Of a stretch of DNA of 64,000 nucleotides, positions 26,530-35,596 are shown piece after piece. The translations under genes and the position numbers were made by a program. Origin of the DNA: an uncultured Formosa sp. (GTDB taxonomy: Bacteria; Bacteroidota; Bacteroidia; Flavobacteriales; Flavobacteriaceae); contig NZ_CANMTH010000001.1 in the NCBI RefSeq assembly GCF_947500765.1, positions 434,001 to 498,000 of the forward strand, in the 5' to 3' direction. Under the pieces are notes generated by a model. The model saw only the letters and a list, made by a program, of their open reading frames with translations. It searched no databases and was not told the origin of the DNA. Every line of letters starts with the position of its first letter. The stretch's first letter is position 1.

Positions 26530-27189
26530 TTACATGTTTAGGTATTTGTTTAAATAATCAGATCGTTCTTTTAGGCTTTCAATATAACTATCGTCTTCAT
26601 GTCCCGATATAATACTGTAATCGTAACGTCTAAAGGTTTGTATAATATCGTTTAAACTAGAGTTTCCTATTTTTAACGTTAATTGCGCTAGCTCGTTTTC
26701 CATTTTTGAAATAAATGCACCTAATAGTTTTCCGTTATTAGATTCTACGATCTGAGATATTTCGCTAAACGAAAAATCGTCTATTCCTTTTTCTACCACT
26801 AAAGTACCTCCGTCTTCTGCAAAAAAAGGTGTTTGGTGAAATAAAGTAATAATATCATTTAATTCATAATACCCTAAATACCTGTTGTTAGCGTCTAGTA
26901 CAGGCATAATATTCGTTGAGTTTTGGGCAAATTTTTCTAAAACATCCAGCCAGTTTTCGTCGTCACGAACAAAAAAACCTTCGGCGGCATAAGTATAATC
27001 GCTTATAAATTTTTCGCGTTCAAAGCAATATACGTCGGTTTCAGAAAGACAACCTATGTAAATATTCTCTGTGTTTATAACAGGTATGTGTGTATAGGTA
27101 AGCTGATTAAAAAGCAATTGCATGTCACTAATTTTGTCGCTTATGCTTAAAGGCTTAATATCGTTTATAATATATTGGGAAATATTCAT
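26530..27189 (-). CDS. CBS-pair protein with C-terminal ACT-like domain
   Basis: 219 residues. Residues ~1-118 form a CBS pair (YTHIPVINTENIYIGCLSETD; NIMPVLDANNRYLGYYELND). Residues ~128-195 (GTLVVEKGIDDFSFSEISQIVESNNGK begins there) look like an ACT-type ligand-binding fold, the arrangement seen in AcuB-like proteins. CBS pairs bind adenine nucleotides. Directly preceding nadK by 2 bases, it might sense adenylate or NAD(P) status; that link is inference from position. Confidence 0.8.
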   Translation of the reverse strand: MNISQYIINDIKPLSISDKISDMQLLFNQLTYTHIPVINTENIYIGCLSETDVYCFEREKFISDYTYAAEGFFVRDDENWLDVLEKFAQNSTNIMPVLDANNRYLGYYELNDIITLFHQTPFFAEDGGTLVVEKGIDDFSFSEISQIVESNNGKLLGAFISKMENELAQLTLKIGNSSLNDIIQTFRRYDYSIISGHEDDSYIESLKERSDYLNKYLNM

Positions 27190-27280
27190 TTTATCCTCGT
27201 TTACTAAAGCGCAAATTAATTAAAAAATAGTACAATAAGCCTGTTCTACTTTGTATTTTTGTGATATCAAAAAAGGATTT

Positions 27281-27994
27281 ATGACAAAGTTAAGTGTAAA
27301 TATTAATAAAATAGCAACGTTAAGAAATTCTCGCGGAGGCGATTTTCCAAATGTTGTACAATTTGCTAAAGATGTTCAGCGTTTTGGTGCCGAAGGTGTA
27401 ACCATACATCCTAGACCAGACGAGAGACATATACGTTACCAAGATGCGTTCGATTTAAAGTCTGAAGTTTATACAGAATACAATATAGAGGGAAATCCTA
27501 TTAAGAAATTTATGGATATGGTTTTAGAAATAAAACCAACGCAAGTTACACTAGTTCCGGATGGCGACGATGCGATAACGTCTAACGCAGGTTGGGATAC
27601 AATAAAACATAAAGATTTTTTAGTTGATATTGTTAAAGAGTGTAAACGTAACAATATACGTACATCTATTTTTGTAGACCCAGAATTAAAACAAATTGAA
27701 GGTGCTAAAGTTATCGGGACAGATCGTATTGAATTGTATACCGAAGCATTTGCGCATCAATTTGGTTTAGGTAATTTAGAATGTATTGTGCCTTATACAG
27801 ATTGTGCCGTGTTGGCTAATAGTTTGGGGCTAGGGATAAATGCTGGGCACGATTTGTCTTTAGATAATATTAAATTTTTTAAAGATCATATTCCAGGTTT
27901 GATGGAAGTTTCAATCGGTCATGCTTTAATTTCAGAAAGCTTGTATTTGGGGATTGAGAACGTTATAAATATGTATTTGAATAAACTGAAGTAA
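27281..27994 (+). CDS. pdxJ: Pyridoxine 5'-phosphate synthase
   Basis: 237 residues from the ATG at 27281; an in-frame TTG 30 bases upstream is unlikely because it overlaps a -7 box (TATTTTTG, 27254-27261). PdxJ condenses 1-deoxyxylulose 5-phosphate with 3-amino-2-oxopropyl phosphate to give pyridoxine 5'-phosphate. Family motifs: LSVNINKIATLRNSRG at the N-terminus, VTIHPRPDERHI (40-51), and GINAGHDLSLDN near residue 195. It diverges from the CBS-nadK operon across 91 bases and leads a plus-strand group. Confidence 0.95.
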   Translation: MTKLSVNINKIATLRNSRGGDFPNVVQFAKDVQRFGAEGVTIHPRPDERHIRYQDAFDLKSEVYTEYNIEGNPIKKFMDMVLEIKPTQVTLVPDGDDAITSNAGWDTIKHKDFLVDIVKECKRNNIRTSIFVDPELKQIEGAKVIGTDRIELYTEAFAHQFGLGNLECIVPYTDCAVLANSLGLGINAGHDLSLDNIKFFKDHIPGLMEVSIGHALISESLYLGIENVINMYLNKLK

Positions 27995-28015
27995 GATTTT
28001 TAAAACAAAAAAGTA

Positions 28016-28780
28016 ATGCAATTACATGCTAACGTATTAGGCGAAGGTACGCCGTTTATTATTCTTCATGGCTTTTTAGGCATGAGCGATAATTGGAAAA
28101 CTCTTGGTGTTCGTTTTAGTGAACATCATTATCAAGTGCATCTAGTAGATCAGCGCAACCACGGTAGAAGTTTTCATAGCGACGATTTTAGTTACGAACT
28201 TTTAGTCGAAGATTTAAAAGACTATTGTGATACCAATAATTTAAAGCATATTGTGCTTTTGGGGCATTCAATGGGAGGAAAAACAGCCATGTTGTTTGCA
28301 ACCAAATATCCAGAATATGTATCTAAATTAATTGTTGCCGATATTTCTCCAAGATTCTATCCAGTGCATCACGATGCCATTTTAAATGGATTAGGAACTT
28401 TAGATTTTTCTGAAATAAAAACAAGAGGAGCAGCAGATAAAGCATTGGCTCAATACGTGTCAGATTTAGGAACACGTCAGTTTTTATTAAAGAATTTATA
28501 CTGGGTAGAAAAAGGACAGTTAGGTTTGCGTATAAATTTAAAATCGTTAACAGAAAATGTAGCCGAAGTAGGAGAGGCGTTGCCAGTGCATGCAGAATTT
28601 GATGGCGACACATTATTTCTTCGTGGCGATAAATCAGAATATATAGCACTACAAGACGAGGGTATTATAAAAACACACTTTCCAACGGCTAAAATTATAA
28701 CTATAAAAAATGCAGGACACTGGTTGCATGCAGAAAACCCAGAAGATTTTTACAATGAGGTTATGCGTTTTATTTCGTGA
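28016..28780 (+). CDS. Alpha/beta hydrolase (YbfF-like esterase)
   Basis: 254 residues of the alpha/beta hydrolase fold. Oxyanion region ILHGFLG (16-22), nucleophile elbow GHSMGG (S85), and catalytic His at H235 (AGHWLHAENP). DQRNHGRS (45-52) is the usual strand-4 turn of the YbfF/BioH-type subgroup. Substrate unknown; thioester or short ester hydrolysis is likely. It lies 21 bases after pdxJ, same strand. Confidence 0.88.
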   Translation: MQLHANVLGEGTPFIILHGFLGMSDNWKTLGVRFSEHHYQVHLVDQRNHGRSFHSDDFSYELLVEDLKDYCDTNNLKHIVLLGHSMGGKTAMLFATKYPEYVSKLIVADISPRFYPVHHDAILNGLGTLDFSEIKTRGAADKALAQYVSDLGTRQFLLKNLYWVEKGQLGLRINLKSLTENVAEVGEALPVHAEFDGDTLFLRGDKSEYIALQDEGIIKTHFPTAKIITIKNAGHWLHAENPEDFYNEVMRFIS

Positions 28781-28811
28781 TTTATCTGTAAATTAGATAA
28801 AAATTAGCCTT

Positions 28812-29159
28812 ATGAAACAAATTATTAAATTTCTTTTAACAGCTCTAATTGTAGTATTGTTATCTAGATTCTTATCTGGAGTTCATGTAGACTCTTATAT
28901 TACGGCTATTATTGTGGCTTTAGTATTAGCTGTTTTAAATGTTCTGGTAAAACCTATTTTGCAAATACTAACTTTTCCAATAACCATTATAACCTTTGGA
29001 TTATTCTTGTTTGTGGTTAATGGTTTGATTATCTTATTGGTAAGTAAATTGGTTGGAGGTTTTAGTGTAGATTCTATATGGTCGGGGATATTGTTTAGTA
29101 TTTTGTTAACGCTATTACAATCTATAATATACAGTATAGTAGGAGACGATAAAAAATAG
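28812..29159 (+). CDS. Small four-helix membrane protein (phage holin family 4 / PF04020-like)
   Basis: 115 residues, four hydrophobic helices (~3-22, 28-47, 52-75, 88-110) with the family pattern ALVLAVLNVLVKPILQILTFP. Despite the database name, these are ordinary chromosomal membrane proteins and no phage gene is nearby. Function unknown. It is 31 bases after the hydrolase gene and precedes the trigger factor promoter. Confidence 0.85.
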   Translation: MKQIIKFLLTALIVVLLSRFLSGVHVDSYITAIIVALVLAVLNVLVKPILQILTFPITIITFGLFLFVVNGLIILLVSKLVGGFSVDSIWSGILFSILLTLLQSIIYSIVGDDKK

Positions 29160-29183
29160 TCTGAAATACAAGACGTTAAAAAC

Positions 29184-29214
29184 TTTGTAGGGTTGTAAAA
29201 ATGTTTTATTTTTG
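29184..29214 (+). promoter_or_regulatory. Promoter for trigger factor
   Basis: TTTG (29184-29187), 19-base spacer, TATTTTTG (29207-29214): an exact match to the Bacteroidota housekeeping promoter. It gives a leader of ~100 bases to the tig start, including a small CCCAAGCTGGG hairpin (29293-29303) 17 bases before the ATG. Confidence 0.8.
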
Positions 29215-29320
29215 CAGCCCGTTTTTAATTAGAAAAATCAAGGAGAATCTGTACTTTTACATTCAAAATTAGAACAGAAACTTATGTTAAATGCCCAAGC
29301 TGGGTTTTATATCATTTAAA

Positions 29321-30649
29321 ATGAATATTACAAGAGAGAACATCGATGCATTAAATGCTGTAGTAAAAGTTGATATCGCTAAAGAAGATTATAGTGATAA
29401 AGTAGAGAAAATCTTAACAGATTACCGAAAAACAGCAAACATTCCTGGATTTAGAAAAGGACATGTACCAATGGGAATGGTAAAAAAACAGTACGGTAAA
29501 GCTGTTTTGGTTGACGAAGTAAATAAATTATTACAAGACGCTTTAAATAAATATTTAACTGAAGAAAAATTAGATGTTTTAGGTCAACCACTTCCTAAAG
29601 CTCAAGAAGGAATCGATTGGGATGCTGAAGCATTTTCTTTTGAATTCGAATTAGGTTTAACTCCTGAGTTCGATGTAGAGTTAAAAGGTAAAGACGCTAT
29701 TACTCAATATAACATTGTTGCAGACGATAAAATGATCGACGAACAAATTGAGAATATTCAAAAACAATACGGGAAATTAATTCCTCAAGACGTTATAGAA
29801 GAAGACAGTGAAATTACTGGAACTTTTAAAAACGAAGACAAAGAAATAGAAAACACTCTTACTTTAACTTTAGATAAACTTAAAGGAAAAGCAAATGCAA
29901 AGAAATTTGTTGGTGCTAAAGTAGGTGATGTTATTACACTTAAAACTAAAGGACTTTATAGCGACGATCACGATTTAATGCATGCATTAAAAGTGTCTCA
30001 TGATGACGTTCATGGTTTAGATATTGAAATAACATTTACTATTTCAGAAGTAAATAAACGTGAAGCCGCAGATTTAGATCAAGAATTATTTGATAAATTA
30101 TTCGGAGAAGGTACAGTGAAATCTGTAACAGAATTAAAAGAAAAGATTAAAGAAGATGCTGAAAAGCAATTCGTACAACAAGCTGATCAAAAACTTTTAA
30201 ACGATGTTACTGAATATTTAGTAGACAATACTAAATTTGATTTACCTTCAGAATTCTTACAAAAATGGATTCAAGCAGCAGGAGAAACACCTCTTGACGA
30301 TGCAGCTGCTAAAGAAGAGTTTGAAAAGTCTGAAAAAAGTATGCGTTACCAATTAATTGAAGGGAAATTAATTACAGCGAATAACATCCAAATTACTATG
30401 GATGATATTAAAGATCATGCAAAAACCATGATTAAAGCTCAAATGGCTCAATTTGGTCAGTTAAATCCTTCAGATGAAGAATTAGAAGGTATTGCTGCAC
30501 GTGTTCTTGGAAATCAAGATGAAGCACGTCGTATTTCAGAACAAATCGTTAGCCAAAAGCTTTTAGCTGTTTATAAAGAAAAAGCAAATTTAGAAGTAAA
30601 AGAAGTGACTTACGAAAACTTTGTTAAAGAAGTTTACGGAGACAAATAA
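29321..30649 (+). CDS. tig: Trigger factor (ribosome-associated chaperone/peptidyl-prolyl isomerase)
   Basis: 442 residues from the ATG at 29321, which places the family opening NITRENIDALNAVVKV at the N-terminus; the ATG at 29291 would add ten unrelated residues. The ribosome-binding signature is GFRKGHVP (43-50). A weak FKBP-like middle region (~150-245) and the helical C-terminal substrate-binding arms (~250-420) follow. It folds nascent chains and is followed by clpP and clpX, the common tig-clpP-clpX order, though a strong terminator separates tig from clpP. Confidence 0.95.
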   Translation: MNITRENIDALNAVVKVDIAKEDYSDKVEKILTDYRKTANIPGFRKGHVPMGMVKKQYGKAVLVDEVNKLLQDALNKYLTEEKLDVLGQPLPKAQEGIDWDAEAFSFEFELGLTPEFDVELKGKDAITQYNIVADDKMIDEQIENIQKQYGKLIPQDVIEEDSEITGTFKNEDKEIENTLTLTLDKLKGKANAKKFVGAKVGDVITLKTKGLYSDDHDLMHALKVSHDDVHGLDIEITFTISEVNKREAADLDQELFDKLFGEGTVKSVTELKEKIKEDAEKQFVQQADQKLLNDVTEYLVDNTKFDLPSEFLQKWIQAAGETPLDDAAAKEEFEKSEKSMRYQLIEGKLITANNIQITMDDIKDHAKTMIKAQMAQFGQLNPSDEELEGIAARVLGNQDEARRISEQIVSQKLLAVYKEKANLEVKEVTYENFVKEVYGDK

Positions 30650-30680
30650 GTCAACTGTTTTAAAGAATAATCATTATATT

Positions 30681-30716
30681 TAGGCGTTGAATATGTTTTA
30701 TTCAACGCCTATTTTA
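30681..30716 (+). terminator. Intrinsic terminator after tig
   Basis: A 13-pair perfect stem TAGGCGTTGAATA / TATTCAACGCCTA (30681-30693 with 30699-30711), 5-base loop, followed by TTTTATT. It separates tig from clpP. Confidence 0.85.
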
Positions 30717-30742
30717 TTCATTATTTAATCAAAAATAACATT

Positions 30743-31417
30743 ATGAATTACGGAAAAGAATTCGAAAAATTCGCTATAAAAGATCAAGGGATAAGCAGTA
30801 CATATTATAACCAAATAATAGGTAGTATGTACCCTACAAATTTAACACCAAACATTATTGAAGAACGCCAGATGAATGCTGTGGCAATGGATGTGTTTTC
30901 GCGTTTAATGATGGATCGTATTATCTTTATGGGCACAGGAATTAATGATCAAGTGGCTAACATTATTCAGGCACAGTTATTGTTTTTAGAAAGTACAGAT
31001 GCTAATAAAGATATTCAAATTTACATTAACTCTCCAGGAGGAAGTGTATACGCAGGTTTAGGTATTTACGATACGATGCAATTTATTAAACCAGACGTTG
31101 CAACTATTTGTACTGGAATGGCTGCATCTATGGGAGCAGTATTATTATGTGCAGGTGCTAAAGGAAAACGTAGTGGTTTAACACACTCTCGTGTTATGAT
31201 TCACCAACCTTTAGGAGGAGCTCAAGGACAAGCGAGTGATATTGAAATTACGGCACGCGAAATTTTAATATTAAAAGAAGAATTATATAAGATTATTAGT
31301 AAGCATTCAGGTCAGGATTACGACAAAGTGTATGCAGATAGTGATCGTGATTACTGGATGAAAGCTGATAAAGCTAAAGATTACGGTATGATTGATGAAA
31401 TATTAGTGAGAAGCTAA
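30743..31417 (+). CDS. clpP: ATP-dependent Clp protease proteolytic subunit
   Basis: 224 residues. Serine protease of the ClpP family: catalytic S129 ([11 protein letters not shown]) and H154 (MIHQPLGG), with the oxyanion loop [10 protein letters not shown] (97-106) and the YWM-containing Asp loop near 201-206. Tetradecamers degrade unfolded or tagged proteins delivered by ClpX, encoded 61 bases downstream. The N-terminal propeptide (~1-30) is longer than in E. coli. Confidence 0.96.
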   Translation: MNYGKEFEKFAIKDQGISSTYYNQIIGSMYPTNLTPNIIEERQMNAVAMDVFSRLMMDRIIFMGTGINDQVANIIQAQLLFLESTDANKDIQIYINSPGGSVYAGLGIYDTMQFIKPDVATICTGMAASMGAVLLCAGAKGKRSGLTHSRVMIHQPLGGAQGQASDIEITAREILILKEELYKIISKHSGQDYDKVYADSDRDYWMKADKAKDYGMIDEILVRS

Positions 31418-31430
31418 TACAGATCAAAAA

Positions 31431-31455
31431 AAACAGTAGCAATTTGCTACCGTTA
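31431..31455 (-). terminator. Hairpin between clpP and clpX reading as a minus-strand terminator
   Basis: GTAGC/GCTAC (31436-31440 with 31446-31450), extended past one mismatch by AAC/GTT. On the minus strand it is followed by eight T. On the plus strand no T-run follows, so clpPX cotranscription is not blocked. It may limit antisense transcription or affect mRNA processing. Confidence 0.4.
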
Positions 31456-31478
31456 AAAAGTGAAATTTAAAAAGATTT

Positions 31479-32711
31479 ATGGCAAAGGAAGAATTAGAAT
31501 GTTCGTTTTGTGGAAGAAAGAAACCTGAGACTAGTTTATTAATAGCAGGTTTAGATGCGCATATTTGCGATCGTTGTATCGAACAAGCACACGGTATTGT
31601 TTTAGAAGAATCTAAGCAATCAGATAATAGTGAATTATCTGCCGAATTAATGTTGCGTAAACCACTTCAAATTAAAGAGTTTTTAGACGAGTACATTATT
31701 GGTCAAGATATGACTAAAAAGGTAATGTCTGTTGCTGTCTATAATCATTATAAGCGTTTGTTACAATCGCCATCTAAAGATGATATTGAGATCCAGAAAA
31801 GTAATATTATTATGGTTGGGCAAACTGGTACAGGAAAAACATTAATGGCTAAAACCATTGCGAAAATGTTAAATGTACCTTTAGCTATTGTTGATGCTAC
31901 GGTATTAACTGAAGCTGGTTATGTTGGTGAAGATGTAGAAAGTATCTTAACACGTTTATTACAAGCAGCAGATTACAGTCTTGAAAAAGCTGAAAAAGGA
32001 ATTGTTTTTATAGATGAGATTGATAAAATTGCACGTAAAAGCGATAACCCTTCAATTACAAGAGATGTCTCTGGTGAAGGTGTACAACAAGCGTTGTTAA
32101 AACTTTTAGAGGGCACAACTGTAAACGTCCCGCCTAAAGGAGGTCGTAAGCATCCGGATCAAAAATTTATTGAAGTAAATACTGAAAACATCCTGTTTAT
32201 AGCAGGTGGTGCTTTTGATGGTATTGAACGTAATATTTCTAAACGTTTAAATATGCAAGCTGTTGGGTATAGTGCTTCTAAATCTGATGATGTAATAGAT
32301 CGTAATCATTTATTACAATATATTATTCCAAAGGATTTAAAAGACTTCGGGTTAATTCCTGAAATTATTGGGCGTTTACCTGTATTAACTTACATGGACC
32401 CGTTAGATGCTAAAACTTTAAGAGCTATTCTTACAGAACCTAAAAATGCAATTATTAAGCAGTATGAGAAATTGTTCGAAATGGACGATATTAAATTTCA
32501 TATTACAGATGGTGCTTTAGACTTTATAGTTGAAAAAGCTATAGAATATAAATTAGGTGCGCGTGGGTTACGTTCGTTATGTGAAGAGGTGTTAACAGAT
32601 GCTATGTTTGAGCTTCCTGGTACAGACGAAAAAGAATTAAAGGTTACAAAAGTATATGCCGAGAATAAATTAAATAAAACAACTATTAAAAAGTTGAAGG
32701 CAGTATCTTAA
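31479..32711 (+). CDS. clpX: ATP-dependent Clp protease ATPase subunit ClpX
   Basis: 410 residues. N-terminal zinc-binding domain with C8, C11, C30, C33; AAA+ core with Walker A GQTGTGKT (114-121) and Walker B IVFIDEID (D179, E180). The ClpP-docking loop IGF of E. coli appears as IGR-like here ([10 protein letters not shown], ~291-300 covers the RRF/sensor region; the exact docking tripeptide should be aligned). It unfolds substrates and threads them into ClpP, encoded just upstream. Confidence 0.96.
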   Translation: MAKEELECSFCGRKKPETSLLIAGLDAHICDRCIEQAHGIVLEESKQSDNSELSAELMLRKPLQIKEFLDEYIIGQDMTKKVMSVAVYNHYKRLLQSPSKDDIEIQKSNIIMVGQTGTGKTLMAKTIAKMLNVPLAIVDATVLTEAGYVGEDVESILTRLLQAADYSLEKAEKGIVFIDEIDKIARKSDNPSITRDVSGEGVQQALLKLLEGTTVNVPPKGGRKHPDQKFIEVNTENILFIAGGAFDGIERNISKRLNMQAVGYSASKSDDVIDRNHLLQYIIPKDLKDFGLIPEIIGRLPVLTYMDPLDAKTLRAILTEPKNAIIKQYEKLFEMDDIKFHITDGALDFIVEKAIEYKLGARGLRSLCEEVLTDAMFELPGTDEKELKVTKVYAENKLNKTTIKKLKAVS

Positions 32712-32734
32712 ATATTTAAGAACTTATTATAAAT

Positions 32735-32764
32735 AAAAAAACCACTCTAAGGAGTGGTTTTTTT
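32735..32764 (+). terminator. Strong bidirectional terminator after clpX
   Basis: AAAAAAACCACTC (32735-32747) pairs with GAGTGGTTTTTTT (32752-32764) around TAAG, giving 13 pairs and a T-run on either strand. It ends clpX and may also serve the minus-strand GH3 gene 180 bases away. Confidence 0.9.
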
Positions 32765-32942
32765 ATTTTGGTTGCTGTAACAATAACTTGCAACATACTG
32801 TAAATAAACAGATTTTGACTAATAGCTTGGCAAATGTATACTGATTATGAGTATTAAAAAAAGATATGCCTAGATTTTAGATATATGAACGTTATTTGAC
32901 GATGAAGTGATTATTTATCTGTTTTTCATCATCTTGAAATCA

Positions 32943-34460
32943 TTATTTTGAATTTAAAACCAGTAATTCATCTATATATTCTCTTGAGTTTGATAATCTT
33001 GGAATTTTGTGTTGTCCTCCTAATTTGTTGTGTAGTTTTAACCAATCATAAAATAAATTTTGTTGTCCTATATGTATGGTTGGTCTGTTTAATGTAATAT
33101 TATTATAACGTTTGGCTTCGTAATCTGAATTTAAAGCCTTTAAGGCATTATCAAATAATTCGATAAAGTAATCCATATCAACTGGGGCTTTTTTAAATTC
33201 TATAATCCATTCATGTGCTCCTTTTTCCTTGTCTTTCATAAAAATAGGTGCACCAGTATAATCTACAATTTCAGACTTGGTCCGTTTACATACCTTTTTT
33301 AAAGCATCTTCAACATTTTCAATTATCAATTCTTCTCCAAATACATTTATATGGTGTTTTGTGCGGCCAGACACTTTTATTCTGTAAGGTGAAACAGATG
33401 TAAATCTAACAGTATCTCCAATTTTGTAACGCCAAAGTCCGGCATTAGTAGTAATAACTATAGCATAGTTTTTATTCAGTTCAACTTCACTTAATGGAAT
33501 TATTTTTTCTTGAGGCGTATTGTATGTATCCATAGGAATAAACTCATAAAAAATACCATAATCTAACATAAGTAAGAGTTCTTTAGTATCGTTGTGGTCT
33601 TGTATTGCAAAGAATCCTTCAGAAGCATTATAGGTTTCGTAATATTTAAAGTTGTTGTTCGGAAGTATTTTCTTGTATTGATCTGCATATGGCGTAAAAC
33701 TTACTCCTCCATGAAAGTATACTTCTAAATTAGGCCAGACATCATATAAATTACCTTTTCCTGTTGTTTCTAGTACATTGTTTAATAGAACTAACATCCA
33801 AGACGGCACTCCAGCAAGACTCGTTACGTTTTCCATTATAGTTTCGTCAACAATTGCTTGCATCTTGATTTCCCAATCGCTCATTAACGAAATTTTATTA
33901 CTTGGTGTACTGCTAAATTCTGCCCAAAATGGCATATTCTCAATTAAAATAGCAGATAAGTCACCATATACAGTACCATTCTCTTTGTATAATTCCTTGC
34001 TTCCTCCTAAGCGCAGTCCTTTTCCTGTAAAGAGCTGAGAGTTTTCGTTATTATTTAAGTACATGCAAAGCATATCTTTTCCTGCTGCATAATGGCAATC
34101 TTCTAGAGATTCTGAGCTCACAGGAATAAATTTACTTTTAGCATTTGTCGTTCCGCTAGATTTTGCAAACCATTTTATATGTGATGGCCAAAAGATATTA
34201 TCTTCTCCGGCTCGAGAACGCTGAATTAAATCCTGGTAATCTTCGTAAGTCGAAATAGGAACACGTTCTGCAAATGTTCGATAGTTTTTTATCGAGCTAA
34301 ATTCATGTTGTCTACCAATTTTAGTGTCTTTAGCGGTTTGAATTAAATTTAAAAGTAACTCGTGTTGTACTTCATTTGGATATTTTAGAAATAAATCGAT
34401 TTGATGAAACCGTTTTTTCAGGAACCAAGAGGCTATTGAGTTTACTATAGTAATTGGCAT
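32943..34460 (-). CDS. GH3-family acyl-acid adenylating enzyme-like protein
   Basis: 505 residues of the GH3 superfamily (ANL fold). ATP-binding motif SSGTT at 101-105, YYETYNASEGFFAIQD (~268-283) holding the acyl/adenylate motif, and LWRYKIGDTVRF (~357-368). Plant GH3 enzymes join amino acids to jasmonate or auxin; bacterial members are uncharacterised and the substrate here is unknown. It diverges from the DUF2797 gene across 40 bases, a recurring pair in Flavobacteriia. Confidence 0.88.
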   Translation of the reverse strand: MPITIVNSIASWFLKKRFHQIDLFLKYPNEVQHELLLNLIQTAKDTKIGRQHEFSSIKNYRTFAERVPISTYEDYQDLIQRSRAGEDNIFWPSHIKWFAKSSGTTNAKSKFIPVSSESLEDCHYAAGKDMLCMYLNNNENSQLFTGKGLRLGGSKELYKENGTVYGDLSAILIENMPFWAEFSSTPSNKISLMSDWEIKMQAIVDETIMENVTSLAGVPSWMLVLLNNVLETTGKGNLYDVWPNLEVYFHGGVSFTPYADQYKKILPNNNFKYYETYNASEGFFAIQDHNDTKELLLMLDYGIFYEFIPMDTYNTPQEKIIPLSEVELNKNYAIVITTNAGLWRYKIGDTVRFTSVSPYRIKVSGRTKHHINVFGEELIIENVEDALKKVCKRTKSEIVDYTGAPIFMKDKEKGAHEWIIEFKKAPVDMDYFIELFDNALKALNSDYEAKRYNNITLNRPTIHIGQQNLFYDWLKLHNKLGGQHKIPRLSNSREYIDELLVLNSK

Positions 34461-34500
34461 ATTTACATTATCTTTAAGAATTAAAAATAATACTTTTTTT

Positions 34501-35295
34501 ATGACTTACGAGGGTGTTCTAACAAAAATGGAAACCGAATATGCAAAACCTATTCAATATTATCTAGTTTTTGATTCTGACTTTTTAAATATGAATCAAT
34601 TATTAAATAAAACTTTAAATATTAATTTCATAAAATACCAATGCTTAAACTGTGGATTAGATAAAAAAATATACAGACAAGGTTATTGTAAAAGTTGCTT
34701 TTTCGAAATTCCACAAGCAGCAGACTGGATTATGAAACCTGAATTGAGTAAGGCACATTTAGATATTGAGGACCGTGATTTAGTGTTCGAAAAAAAAGTA
34801 CAATTACAACCACATATAGTGTATTTAGCAAATTCTGGTAGTGTAAAAGTTGGGGTTACAAGAAAAGGACAAGTGCCCACACGATGGATTGATCAAGGTG
34901 CTCATGAAGCTATAGAAATTGTTGAGGTGCCTAATAGATATTTGGCAGGAATTACAGAAGTTGCTTTAAAAGAGTTTGTGTCAGATAAAACCAATTGGCG
35001 TACGATGCTTAAAAATGAAATTGCAGATGAAAACTTAGAGGAGTGGAGAGATAAGTTAAAAGCCTACATTCCTGAAGACGCAAAACCTTATTTTATAGAG
35101 AATAATAAGGAAACAGAAATAGAATTTCCTGTACTTCAATATCCTGTTAAGCCAAAATCTTTAAACATTGAAAAAATGCAACATTATTCTGGTGTGTTAA
35201 AAGGGATAAAAGGGCAGTATTTAATATTTGAAGATGATACCGTTTTTAATATACGTAGTAATGAAGGGATGTATGTCTCCGTGACAATAGACTAA
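34501..35295 (+). CDS. DUF2797 protein with zinc ribbon and GIY-YIG-like core
   Basis: 264 residues. A four-cysteine zinc knuckle at C48, C51, C63, C66 (CLNCGLDKK to YCKSCFFE). The middle (~97-150, HIVYLANSGSVKVGVTRK to RWIDQGAHEAIEI) resembles a GIY-YIG-nuclease-like fold in pattern (YLANSGSVKVGVT). No function is known. It ends in a strong terminator and starts 40 bases from the divergent GH3 gene. The start ATG at 34501 follows a T-rich leader. Confidence 0.82.
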   Translation: MTYEGVLTKMETEYAKPIQYYLVFDSDFLNMNQLLNKTLNINFIKYQCLNCGLDKKIYRQGYCKSCFFEIPQAADWIMKPELSKAHLDIEDRDLVFEKKVQLQPHIVYLANSGSVKVGVTRKGQVPTRWIDQGAHEAIEIVEVPNRYLAGITEVALKEFVSDKTNWRTMLKNEIADENLEEWRDKLKAYIPEDAKPYFIENNKETEIEFPVLQYPVKPKSLNIEKMQHYSGVLKGIKGQYLIFEDDTVFNIRSNEGMYVSVTID

Positions 35296-35298
35296 AAC

Positions 35299-35338
35299 AA
35301 AAAACACGCTTTAGAAATGAATCTAGAGCGTGTTTTTT
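35299..35338 (+). terminator. Bidirectional terminator between DUF2797 and rpsU
   Basis: CACGCTTTAGA (35305-35315) pairs with TCTAGAGCGTG (35322-35332), one G.T pair, flanked by A- and T-runs on both sides, so it can stop transcription from both converging genes. Confidence 0.88.
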
Positions 35339-35359
35339 TATTGTATATAAAAGTCAACA

Positions 35360-35554
35360 TTAAATATCTTCTTGATCTCTCAAGTTTTGGATATAAGCTG
35401 CTTTTTGGTTTTCTCTTCTTCTTTTTACTGAAGGCTTAGTGAAAAATTGATTCTCTCTTAAAGTTTGCATAACTTTTACGTTTCTGTGTTTTCTTTTGTA
35501 ACGTTTAAGAGCGCGATCGATTTGCTCGCCTTCTTTTACTATAATTTTAAGCAT
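35360..35554 (-). CDS. rpsU: 30S ribosomal protein S21
   Basis: 64 residues, Lys/Arg-rich: LKIIVKEGEQIDRALKRYKRK at the N-terminus and FTKPSVKRRRENQKAAYIQ, the S21 signature. In Bacteroidota S21 belongs to the ribosomal region that sequesters the anti-Shine-Dalgarno sequence, in line with the general lack of strong ribosome binding sites in this window. It is 42 bases downstream of rpoD, the reverse of the rpsU-dnaG-rpoD order of proteobacteria. Confidence 0.95.
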   Translation of the reverse strand: MLKIIVKEGEQIDRALKRYKRKHRNVKVMQTLRENQFFTKPSVKRRRENQKAAYIQNLRDQEDI

Positions 35555-35596
35555 CTAAATTCTGGTTTTAGTAATTAATTATTCTGAGTTTTAGGA

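Noticed and set aside
28812..29159. Holin-type protein as a prophage marker
   Set aside because: The family name is misleading; no phage structural, integrase or lysis gene is near and the neighbours are core genes.
32943..34460. GH3 as an auxin-related function
   Set aside because: The name comes from plants; nothing in the context points to hormone conjugation.
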